NCBI RefSeq assembly: GCF_001509795.1
Contig: NZ_LLZN01000039.1
Coordinates: 62,001-126,000, forward strand
Source of the DNA: Streptomyces sp. NRRL WC-3605
GTDB lineage: Bacteria; Actinomycetota; Actinomycetes; Streptomycetales; Streptomycetaceae
Reading direction: 5' to 3'
DNA length: 64,000 nucleotides
The notes under the pieces were generated by a model. The model was not told the DNA's origin, ran no database searches, and worked only from the letters and a program-made list of their open reading frames with translations. Made by a program: the position numbers and the translations under genes. Shown here piece after piece: positions 57,446-63,764 of this stretch. Each line of letters starts with the position of its first letter. Within the stretch, counting starts at the first letter, position 1.

Positions 57446-58147
57446 ATGACCCACCGCACCGACACCCACCCCGACCTCGCCCGCCCCGATGCCGGCGCCG
57501 CTCTCTTCAGTGCCTGGCGGGTGGGGACACCCCTGCGGCAGAAGGAGGCCGTCGAGGCGATCGCCGGGGCGTGGGTGCGGAGGCCCTGGCCCGCCGGCGG
57601 GCTCCTCGGCTACCACGTCTACACCGGGCACGACGCCTCCACCCTCCTGCACTACTCGCAGTGGCGGAGCCCGCAGGACTACGACGGCTTCGTCAAGGCC
57701 CACCGTCAGGAGCGGGTGGACGAGATCGACACCGCCGTACCGGGTGTCGAGCGGCTCGGACTCGGGCGGTTCCGGCACTATCGCGGTCTCGTCCGGCCGG
57801 GCGAGACGCGGGTTCCCGGTTGCGTCGTGGTCGTCGACATCGAGTTCGACGGGCCCGACCCGGACCGGCAGCGCGCCTGGGTGGACGCCGTGGTCGACGC
57901 CCTGGAGAACGAACCGCGCCCGCATCCCGGTGGCATCTCCGCCCACTTCCATCTCTCCGTCGACGGCACCCGCGTCCTCAACTACGCCGAGTGGGAGAGC
58001 GCCCAGGCCCATGTCGACGCGCTGGCCGGCCCCGGCGACGGCATCGGTTCGGCCACGGAGCAGTGGAGGCGTGTGCAGACCTGGCCAGGGCTCAGGGCCA
58101 GCACGGTCAGCCGGTACGACCACGCCCTCGGCCTCGTCCCCGACTGA
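57446..58147 (+). CDS. Antibiotic biosynthesis monooxygenase (ABM)-domain protein, tandem
   Basis: A 233-aa protein with two ferredoxin-like ABM domains: FSAWRVGTPLRQKEAVEAIAGAW...GLLGYHVYTGHDASTLLHYSQWRSPQDYDGFV and VVDIEFDGPDPDRQRAWVDAVVDALE...ISAHFHLSVDGTRVLNYAEWESAQAHVDAL. The final W/E motif of each repeat is clear. Role unknown: small monooxygenase or ligand binding. CGGAGG precedes the ATG. Confidence 0.85.
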   Translation: MTHRTDTHPDLARPDAGAALFSAWRVGTPLRQKEAVEAIAGAWVRRPWPAGGLLGYHVYTGHDASTLLHYSQWRSPQDYDGFVKAHRQERVDEIDTAVPGVERLGLGRFRHYRGLVRPGETRVPGCVVVVDIEFDGPDPDRQRAWVDAVVDALENEPRPHPGGISAHFHLSVDGTRVLNYAEWESAQAHVDALAGPGDGIGSATEQWRRVQTWPGLRASTVSRYDHALGLVPD

Positions 58148-58171
58148 GGCCGCCGTGGGCCACGGGCGCGA

Positions 58172-58217
58172 CTCACCGAAAAATCAGATCGCCTGGACAA
58201 AAAAAGTTTTCGGTGAG
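58172..58217. promoter_or_regulatory. Long inverted repeat upstream of the ArsR-family gene
   Basis: Perfect 11-bp arms CTCACCGAAAA (58172-58182) and TTTTCGGTGAG (58207-58217), 24 nt apart, with a very A-rich core. Likely operator for the ArsR-like protein encoded 12 nt downstream; the promoter probably lies between the arms. Confidence 0.6.
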
Positions 58218-58228
58218 AGGGTGGACGC

Positions 58229-58861
58229 ATGCTGGACGTCACCGTGATCGAGGACCCCGAAGCGGCAGCCGTGTCCCTGGACCCCGTCCGGGCCGGGCTG
58301 CTCGCCGAACTGGCGGCCGGGCCGGCCTCGGCCGCCATGCTGGCCGGGCGGATCGGCCTGCCCCGGCAGAAGGTGAACTACCACCTCAAGGCGCTGGAGC
58401 GGCACGGCCTGGTCGAACTGGCCGGGGAGCGCCGCAAGGGCAACGTCACCGAGCGGCTGATGCGCGCGACCGCGGCGTCGTACGTGATCTCCCCGCTCGC
58501 GCTGGCGTCCGTGCAGCCCGACCCGGACCGCTTCCGCGACCAGCTCTCCGCCCGCTGGCTGCTGGCGCTCGGCGCCCGGCTGGTCCGGGACGTCGGCTCG
58601 CTGATCACCGGAGCCACCAAGGCCCGCAAGCGGCTGGCGACCTTCGCGCTGGACGGCGAGGTCCGCTTCGCCTCGGCGGCCGACCGGGCCGCGTTCGTCG
58701 AGGAACTGGCCGCCGGGGTGAGCGCGCTGATCCGCAAGTACGACGCGCCCGGCGCCGAGGGCGGCCGCGATCACCGGATCGTGGTGGCCGTCCACCCCAC
58801 ACTGAAGCCCACGGACGCGGAGGGGCCCCGGCCCGTATCCGCCCCGGAACCGAACCCGTAG
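58229..58861 (+). CDS. ArsR-family (HTH_20) transcriptional regulator
   Basis: A 210-aa regulator: LDPVRAGLLAELAAGPASAAMLAGRIGLPRQKVNYHLKALERHGLVELAGERRKGNVTERLM is a winged helix-turn-helix of the ArsR type without metal-binding cysteines. The C-terminal half is helical with ALIRKYDAPGAEG. It is followed 16 nt later by an SRPBCC protein; this pair (ArsR plus AHSA1/SRPBCC) is common in actinomycetes. Confidence 0.9.
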   Translation: MLDVTVIEDPEAAAVSLDPVRAGLLAELAAGPASAAMLAGRIGLPRQKVNYHLKALERHGLVELAGERRKGNVTERLMRATAASYVISPLALASVQPDPDRFRDQLSARWLLALGARLVRDVGSLITGATKARKRLATFALDGEVRFASAADRAAFVEELAAGVSALIRKYDAPGAEGGRDHRIVVAVHPTLKPTDAEGPRPVSAPEPNP

Positions 58862-58877
58862 GACCCAGGAGCCCGTC

Positions 58878-59621
58878 ATGCCCAAGGAATTCGAGATCGC
58901 CAGGGAGTTCGAGGTCGACGCCACGCCCGAGGAGGTGTGGGAGGCCGTGACCACCGGCACCGGCGGCTGGCTATGGCCGATGGAGGCGCCCGAGCCCCGC
59001 CAGGGCGGCAAGGGGCCCTTCGGCTCCGAGGTCACCGTCTGGGACCCGCCGCACCGCTACACCAACCGCGTCGAGGACGTCGACGGCATCTCCGAGCAGA
59101 CACTCAACCAGCTCGACTACACCGTCGAGCCGCGCGACGGGGGCCGCCGCGCCTGGGTGCGCTACGTGCACAGCGGGATCTTCGTCGACGACTGGGACAA
59201 CCAGTACGACGGCGCGAACCGCCACACCGACTTCTATCTGCACACCCTGCGCCAGTACCTCACGGTCTTCCGGGGCCGCCCGGTGACCGCCTTCGCCACG
59301 TTCGACGGGCCGGAGGCGGGCAAGGCGCCGGACGCCCTCGTCACCGTGGGCCGTGCGCTGGGCCTCGCCGACGACACGGCCGAGGGTGCCCGGGTACGGG
59401 TCACCGGTCCCGGTGGGCGGGAGATCGACGCCGTCGTCGACTACCGCGACCCGTACTTCCTCGGGCTGCGGACGGACGACGCGCTGCTGCGCTTCTTCGG
59501 CCGCAACCACTGGGGTCACGTGGTCGGCATGTCCGTGCACGACTTCGCGCCGGGCGCCGACGCCGCCACGGACGAGGAGACGTGGAAGGGCTGGCTGAAC
59601 GGCGTGTTCAGCCAGCCCTGA
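58878..59621 (+). CDS. SRPBCC (AHSA1-like) domain protein
   Basis: A 247-aa START/Bet v1-like ligand-binding protein: FEIAREFEVDATPEEVWEAVTTGTGGWLWPM, VTVWDPPHRYTNRVED and the long C-terminal helix FYLHTLRQYLTVFRGRPVTAFATFDGPEAG. After that helix an extra about 90 residues (VGRALGLADDTAEGARVRVTGPGG...) repeat no known domain I recognise. Coupled with the ArsR-like gene; possibly senses a hydrophobic ligand. Confidence 0.88.
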   Translation: MPKEFEIAREFEVDATPEEVWEAVTTGTGGWLWPMEAPEPRQGGKGPFGSEVTVWDPPHRYTNRVEDVDGISEQTLNQLDYTVEPRDGGRRAWVRYVHSGIFVDDWDNQYDGANRHTDFYLHTLRQYLTVFRGRPVTAFATFDGPEAGKAPDALVTVGRALGLADDTAEGARVRVTGPGGREIDAVVDYRDPYFLGLRTDDALLRFFGRNHWGHVVGMSVHDFAPGADAATDEETWKGWLNGVFSQP

Positions 59622-59634
59622 GCCCACCGGAGGG

Positions 59635-61461
59635 TTACGGACGGAACCGCAGCACCTGCGGGTCGTGGTCGCTGATCTGGTCGTTGAACTCGGCGTTGAT
59701 GTGCACGCTGTCGTACTCGAAGTCGCAGCCGCGCCGGATCGAGGGGCTGACCAGGATCTGGTCCAGCGTCTGGGCGTTGCCCTGGTAGACGTACGAGTAA
59801 CGCTCGCTCCTGGGCAGCGACTTGATCGCCGACCACAGTTCGCCGTCGCCCTCGAGGATCTTCGCGGTGCCGGAGAACTCGAAGTCGTTGATGTCGCCGA
59901 GGGCGATCACGGCCGCGTTCTTCTGCGTGTGCAGGACGTCCTCGACGAAGCCGTGGATCGCCGTCGCCTGGGCGTGGCGCTGGACCTCGGAGCTGCGGGC
60001 CGGCGGCTGGTACTGCGAGGTCAGACCCTGGTCGCCGCCCTTGGAGTTGAGGTGGTTGGCGATCACGAACACGGTCTTGCCCCGGAAGACGAACTCGCCG
60101 GCCAGCGGCTTGCGGCTGTTGGCGAAGGCCGCGTTCGTCGGGTCGATCCGGCCGGGGGAGGCCGTCAGGGCCGCCTTGCCGCGCACCTTCGTGACACCGA
60201 CGGGGGTGGTCGCGTCGCCGCCCGCGCGGTCGGTGAAGGAGACCCGCTCCGGGTTGAACAGGAACGCCTGGCGGATGTTGCCGCCCGGCTCGCCGCCGTC
60301 GGCGCCGTCCACCGGGTCGATCGAACGCCACTCGTAGCGGGGACCGCCCGCGGCGACGATCGCGTCGGCCAGCTTCGTCAGTGTCTGCTCGGCGGAGACC
60401 GTGCCGTCGTTCGTGGCGCCGTTGTCGTCCTGGATCTCCTCCAGCGACACGATGTCGGGCGCGCTCAGGTTGTTCACGATCGCGGAGGCGTGCGCGGCGA
60501 ACGTGGAGTCGGACGGGTCGAGGTTCTCCACGTTGTACGTGGCGACCGCGAGCTCGCCGCGCGTCTGCCGGCGCGTGGTCTCCTTGGCGTTGCCGGCGCT
60601 CTCCAGGGTGCCGAGCCGGTTGGCGACCAGGGTGTAGCCGCCGAACTGGTTGTAGTCCAGCGGGCCGGACGTCGTGCCCTTGAGGACGTCACCGACGTTC
60701 GCGGCGGGGAAGTCGGCGGTCGCGCCCAGGGACTGGATCTGCAGCCGGCCGGTGTTCTGGGAGTCGTACGAGCCGTAGACCGTGGCGCCGCGGCGGGAGG
60801 GGTGCTCCTTCGGCTTCACCGTCACCCACAGCTCGGTGTACGGGTCGGTGGCGCCGACGACGCGGGTGTCGGCGACCTGGACGTTCTCGCCCTCAAGGGA
60901 CTCGTAGAAGTCCAGGGCGTACTCGGCCGGCTTCAGGGGCAGGCCGTTGACCGAGCCGCTCGCGGCGGTGTCGCCGGCGGGGCTGTAGGCGTCCGGCACG
61001 GACTTCGCGTCGACGACCCGGGCGGACGGGACCGCGTTGCCGCTGGAGACGACGGTCACGGTGGGGCGGGTGATCTCGGTGACCGACTGGTTGCCGGAGG
61101 AGGCGCCGCCGGGGACGAACTCGCTGACGGTGCCCGCGACCAGGACCGCGTCGCCGAAGGCGACCTTCGGGGTGGAGCTGGTGAAGACGAACACGCCCTC
61201 ACTGGTGGCCGGATCGGCGTCCGGATTCGGGTCCTGTATCCAGAAGCCTCTGGAGGAGCCGTAGCCGCGTACGCCGGTGACGATTCCGGCCACGTCGGTG
61301 ACCTGCTTGCCGGCGTACGGCGATATGCGCGTGGGGCCCTGGATGTCGTGGATGGCGACGGTGTCCGCGTGCGCGGGAGCGGTGAGGGCGACGGTGGAGA
61401 CCGCGGAACAGACGGCGGCGACGGTGAGCGCGGCGAGGCGCGCGGACTTCTTGCTCGGCAA
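59635..61461 (-). CDS. Secreted endonuclease/exonuclease/phosphatase-family nuclease
   Basis: A 608-aa extracellular protein: signal peptide (LAALTVAAVCSAVSTVALTAPAHA), an OB-fold/lamin-like region (IHDIQGPTRISPYAGKQVTDVAGIVTGVRGYGSSRGFWIQDPNPDADPATSEGVFVFT) and a C-terminal EEP domain (VATYNVENLDPSD, DIVSLEEIQDDNG, VFVIANHLNSKGGDQG, VIALGDINDFEFS, SDHDPQVLRF) with all catalytic elements. Probably a nuclease for DNA or phosphate scavenging. TTG start at 61461 with GGAGGG 5-6 nt upstream; no ATG or GTG fits the signal peptide. Confidence 0.9.
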   Translation of the reverse strand: MPSKKSARLAALTVAAVCSAVSTVALTAPAHADTVAIHDIQGPTRISPYAGKQVTDVAGIVTGVRGYGSSRGFWIQDPNPDADPATSEGVFVFTSSTPKVAFGDAVLVAGTVSEFVPGGASSGNQSVTEITRPTVTVVSSGNAVPSARVVDAKSVPDAYSPAGDTAASGSVNGLPLKPAEYALDFYESLEGENVQVADTRVVGATDPYTELWVTVKPKEHPSRRGATVYGSYDSQNTGRLQIQSLGATADFPAANVGDVLKGTTSGPLDYNQFGGYTLVANRLGTLESAGNAKETTRRQTRGELAVATYNVENLDPSDSTFAAHASAIVNNLSAPDIVSLEEIQDDNGATNDGTVSAEQTLTKLADAIVAAGGPRYEWRSIDPVDGADGGEPGGNIRQAFLFNPERVSFTDRAGGDATTPVGVTKVRGKAALTASPGRIDPTNAAFANSRKPLAGEFVFRGKTVFVIANHLNSKGGDQGLTSQYQPPARSSEVQRHAQATAIHGFVEDVLHTQKNAAVIALGDINDFEFSGTAKILEGDGELWSAIKSLPRSERYSYVYQGNAQTLDQILVSPSIRRGCDFEYDSVHINAEFNDQISDHDPQVLRFRP

Positions 61462-61541
61462 GGGATCCCTCCGGGGACGTGCGTGGGCGCCGGGACGAGG
61501 GTGGTGCTGGCAACGCGTGAGGCGCGGCCGGCGGTGCGGCG

Positions 61542-61591
61542 ACGCGCGTAGAAATCCAGTGAACAGATGTCCGCCAAGTTTCTACGCGCGT
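61542..61591. promoter_or_regulatory. 13-bp inverted repeat upstream of the nuclease gene
   Basis: Perfect arms ACGCGCGTAGAAA (61542-61554) and TTTCTACGCGCGT (61579-61591) with a 24-nt spacer containing GTGAACAG. On the minus strand TTGACA (61621-61616) lies just upstream, so the repeat covers the expected transcription start of the nuclease gene. Confidence 0.6.
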
Positions 61592-61684
61592 AATCTCGTT
61601 GCTGGTCATGTCACTTGTCAAGGTTTCGGCCATGTACGGCACCCGGCGAGGAGATGAACCGGGTGGCATGGGTGGAAATCCGTC

Positions 61685-61690
61685 TAGGCT
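61685..61690 (+). promoter_or_regulatory. -10 box of the 477-aa gene
   Basis: TAGGCT, a strong Streptomyces -10, 53 nt before the ATG at 61744; AGGAGAA lies at a normal distance from the start codon. Confidence 0.4.
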
Positions 61691-61743
61691 GAGCGGCTGA
61701 GCCGTGACGGGTACGGCCGCGCAAGCCCTAGGAGAACCAGCCG

Positions 61744-63177
61744 ATGTCAGACAGCTCCTCCCTGCCGCCGGTACGGCTGCACCCCGAAGCGGAGCTGGCG
61801 CGGGACGCGCTGTCCACGCCGTTGCTCTCCCGCGCCGCCCGGCTGGCCCGCTGGGCCGGTCCCGACACCCGGGTCGACGCGGGCGGCGGACTCGTCGACG
61901 AGCAACTGCCCGCCGCCGCCGAGGTGCTCGGCCTCGACGGCGACGACGCCGCCGCCCACGCCGGCGAGGCGTGGCGGGTGGCCGTCGACACCGGACTGGT
62001 CGACGTCGTCGACGAGGAGGCCGGCACGGTCGCCGCAGGCGCCGACCTGGACCTGCTGACCAGCGGCACCCCGCAGGACGTCCTCGCGGTGTGGCTCGCC
62101 GCGCTGGAGACGGCGCTCGCCGACGCGAGCGTGCCCGACCTGGACGACCTGGTCGACGCCATGGACTCCGGCGGGGAGATCGACCTGTCCTCCCTCGACT
62201 GGGACCCGGAGGCCGAGGCGGAGTTCCTCGACGGCGTCCTCGGCAACCTGTACCTGCTCACCGCCAGCGAGGACGCACCCCAGGGCGGACCCGTGCCGCT
62301 GCCGGCCCTCGCCGCGTCCGTGATCGTCCCCGGCGACATGAGCGAACCCACCAACGACGTGCTGGAGCAGGTGTCCGACGCGATGATGCGCCTGGACGAC
62401 CAGTTCCGGCTGCTGGAGCCGGCCGGACTCGTCGCGTACCAGCCGGTCGACGAGGCGCTGCTCGCGGACGCCGACGGCGCCGAGGAGCCGGCCGCCGGCA
62501 TCGACGACACCGACGTCTCGCGCTACGGCATGGTCCGGCTCACCCCGCTCGGGCTGTACGGGCTGCGCGCGCGGTTCCTGGAGGCCGGCTTCGACGCGCC
62601 CGCGGTCGGGGACCTCGCCGGCAAGGGCGCCGAGGCGCTCCTCGACGGCACCGCCGGCTACCCGCAGACCGCCGCGCGCGCCGAGACCGAGCAGTGGCTG
62701 GCCCGCCGTGAAGCGCTGCCCGCGGCCCGGGAGTTGCTGTCCGCCGCCAAGGGCCTCGACGAGGGGGCGCCGCTGCGCCGGCTGCGCTGCCAGCAGGCGC
62801 TGTCGCTGGTCGGCGCCGAGGCGGAGCCCGCGCTGCGGGAGGTCCTCGACGACGCGGAACTGGGCGGGCTGGCCCGGGTGTGGCTGAGCGAGGCGGGCTT
62901 CACCGATGTCCCGCCGCCCACCCAGGAGCTGGTGTTCTGGCTGACCATCGACACCCTCGCCGCCCAGCTGGCGGCCGAGGGGAACTCGGAGGAGCTGCGG
63001 GCGCTGGTGGAGGGCCTGGCAGCCCAGCACAGCGGGTTCTTCGACAAGGTGTGGCGGGTCGGGCACCCGGCCACGGCGGACGTGCTGGAGGCCATGGGCC
63101 GGCTGCACCCGGACAAGAAGGTGGCGAAGGAGGCCCGTAAGGCGGCCTTCAAGGCGCGCTCCCAGCACGGCGGCTGA
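61744..63177 (+). CDS. Conserved hypothetical protein, 477 aa, acidic, HEAT-like C-terminus
   Basis: A soluble acidic protein typical of Streptomyces. The N-terminal two thirds contain Asp/Glu/Ala-rich helices (VDEQLPAAAEVLGLDGDDAAAHAGEAWRVAVDTGLV; DLDDLVDAMDSGGEIDLSSLDWDPEAEAEFL), a wing-like SRYGMVRLTPLGLYGLRA and a C-terminal alpha-solenoid (LRRLRCQQALSLVGAEAEPALREVLDDAELGGLARVWLSEAGF; ELRALVEGLAAQHSGFFDKVWRVGHPATADVLEAMGRLHPDKKVAKEARKAAFKAR) resembling HEAT repeats. I know no function. Next gene to the right is TROVE-like. Confidence 0.8.
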   Translation: MSDSSSLPPVRLHPEAELARDALSTPLLSRAARLARWAGPDTRVDAGGGLVDEQLPAAAEVLGLDGDDAAAHAGEAWRVAVDTGLVDVVDEEAGTVAAGADLDLLTSGTPQDVLAVWLAALETALADASVPDLDDLVDAMDSGGEIDLSSLDWDPEAEAEFLDGVLGNLYLLTASEDAPQGGPVPLPALAASVIVPGDMSEPTNDVLEQVSDAMMRLDDQFRLLEPAGLVAYQPVDEALLADADGAEEPAAGIDDTDVSRYGMVRLTPLGLYGLRARFLEAGFDAPAVGDLAGKGAEALLDGTAGYPQTAARAETEQWLARREALPAARELLSAAKGLDEGAPLRRLRCQQALSLVGAEAEPALREVLDDAELGGLARVWLSEAGFTDVPPPTQELVFWLTIDTLAAQLAAEGNSEELRALVEGLAAQHSGFFDKVWRVGHPATADVLEAMGRLHPDKKVAKEARKAAFKARSQHGG

Positions 63178-63198
63178 CCGCCCGTCGTTCACGTCGCG

Positions 63199-63249
63199 CA
63201 TTCCCGTCGGACATTCCCGTCGGGCCTTCCCTTCGCGCATTCCGGTCGG
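63199..63249. repeat. Short direct repeats upstream of the Y-RNA-like cluster
   Basis: CATTCCCGTCGG occurs at 63199-63210 and 63212-63223, and as CATTCCGGTCGG at 63238-63249. They lie 55-105 nt upstream of the presumed start of the RNA cluster and could be regulator sites or leftovers of slippage. Confidence 0.45.
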
Positions 63250-63259
63250 CGGGACCGGA
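63241..63259 (+). terminator. Hairpin after the 477-aa gene
   Basis: TCCGGTC / GACCGGA, 7 bp perfect, loop GGCGG. Probable terminator separating the 477-aa gene from the RNA cluster. Confidence 0.5.
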
Positions 63260-63301
63260 CCCCCGGAATTAATTCGCTCGCCCCTTCCCGCGATCACTCC
63301 C

Positions 63302-63307
63302 TACAGT
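63302..63307 (+). promoter_or_regulatory. -10 box of the Y-RNA-like cluster
   Basis: TACAGT, TAnnnT type, places transcription start near 63314, exactly at the first base of the closing stem of the first RNA. No consensus -35 is seen. Confidence 0.45.
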
Positions 63308-63314
63308 GATGAAC

Positions 63315-63450
63315 GTCCAGGTGCGAAGGCAGGACCTACTTCCACTGATAATGGGGCGGTCGCGGGTTCGAGTCCCGCCGCCGGCACACGTGCCGGTGTA
63401 GCTCAGGGGTGAGAGCACCTTGTCGGTTCCGCCGACTTCGATCTCTGGAC
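63315..63450 (+). ncRNA. Y-RNA-like element A (YrlA type) with permuted tRNA-like domain
   Basis: Closing stem GTCCAG (63315-63320) / CTGGAC (63445-63450), internal loop GTG/ATCT, then CGAAG (63324-63328) / CTTCG (63436-63440). GTGCGAAGGC resembles the Ro60-binding strand of Y RNAs (CGAAGGYAG). The other end is a circularly permuted tRNA: T arm GCGGG-TTCGAGT-CCCGC (63362-63378), 3' acceptor CGCCGGC (63379-63385), cap loop ACACGT, 5' acceptor GCCGGTG (63392-63398) pairing 7/7 with one T-G, TA linker, D arm GCTC-AGGGGTGA-GAGC (63401-63416). There is no anticodon arm: the Y stem takes its place. This matches what is known of YrlA RNAs bound by Rsr. Confidence 0.8.
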
Positions 63451-63466
63451 ACCACAACTTCACGCA

Positions 63467-63540
63467 CCTCCCGGTGCGCGGGCCACGGTTACTTCTTCTC
63501 TCCAAAGAATCCCGACCGTGGCCGACTTGATCTCGGGAGG
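63467..63540 (+). ncRNA. Y-RNA-like element B, compact hairpin without tRNA module
   Basis: Closing stem CCTCCCG (63467-63473) / CGGGAGG (63534-63540); internal loop with GTGCGCG on the 5' side and GACTTGATCT on the 3' side; upper stem GGCCACGGT (63481-63489) / ACCGTGGCC (63515-63523), then an inner TTCTT / AAGAA. The 5' motif GTGCGCGGGC and 3' motif GCCGACTTGATCT are nearly the same as in element A (GTGCGAAGGC, GCCGACTTCGATCT), so it looks like a second Rsr-binding RNA, about 74 nt, closer in form to animal Y RNAs. Confidence 0.65.
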
Positions 63541-63553
63541 CGCAGCTCATGGT

Positions 63554-63708
63554 GGGTGCCCGGTGCGCAGGCGGCGGATACTTCGGGGAACTGGTGGGGG
63601 ACATCCCCCGTGCGGGTTCGAATCCCGTCATCGGCTCAGGGCCGGTGTGGCGGAACGGAAGACGCGCCAGTTGATAAGGACCGCAGACGATTCATTCCTC
63701 GGGCACCC
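63554..63708 (+). ncRNA. Y-RNA-like element C with permuted, leucine-type tRNA-like domain
   Basis: Closing stem GGGTGCCCG (63554-63562) / CGGGCACCC (63700-63708), 9 bp perfect, followed by GTGCGCAGGC (63563-63572). Inside are: AACTGG (63589-63594) / CCAGTT (63667-63672) as the anticodon-stem remnant, a class II variable arm GGGGG-ACAT-CCCCC (63596-63609), T arm GCGGG-TTCGAAT-CCCGT (63612-63628), 3' acceptor CATCGGC (63629-63635), cap TCAGG, 5' acceptor GCCGGTG (63641-63647), TG linker, D arm GCG...CGC (63650-63665) with GG in the loop. Apart from the strand order it reads like a bacterial tRNA-Leu. 13 nt separate it from element B. Confidence 0.75.
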
Positions 63709-63720
63709 TCCTTCTGTCGC

Positions 63721-63738
63721 GCCTTCCTGAATGAAGGC
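63721..63738 (+). other. Hairpin between element C and the TROVE-like gene
   Basis: GCCTTC / GAAGGC, 6 bp, loop CTGAAT, preceded by the pyrimidine-rich CTCCTTCTGTC. Could mark the 3' end of the RNA cluster (processing or partial termination) before the ribosome binding site AGAGGGGG. Confidence 0.45.
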
Positions 63739-63764
63739 AGCAGAGAAAGAGGGGGAATTCCATC

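Noticed and set aside
63269..63631. Minus-strand open frame of 120 codons and plus-strand frames across the RNA cluster
   Set aside because: The translation (for example GGTRTRDRP) is the well-known false protein read from tRNA T-arm sequence. The region is better explained as structured RNA.
63409..63730. tRNA-like halves that could be annotated as normal tRNA genes or a tRNA cluster
   Set aside because: The halves are in the order T arm-acceptor-D arm, have no anticodon loop and no free 3' end for CCA, and lie inside longer stems. They fit tRNA mimics, not tRNA genes.
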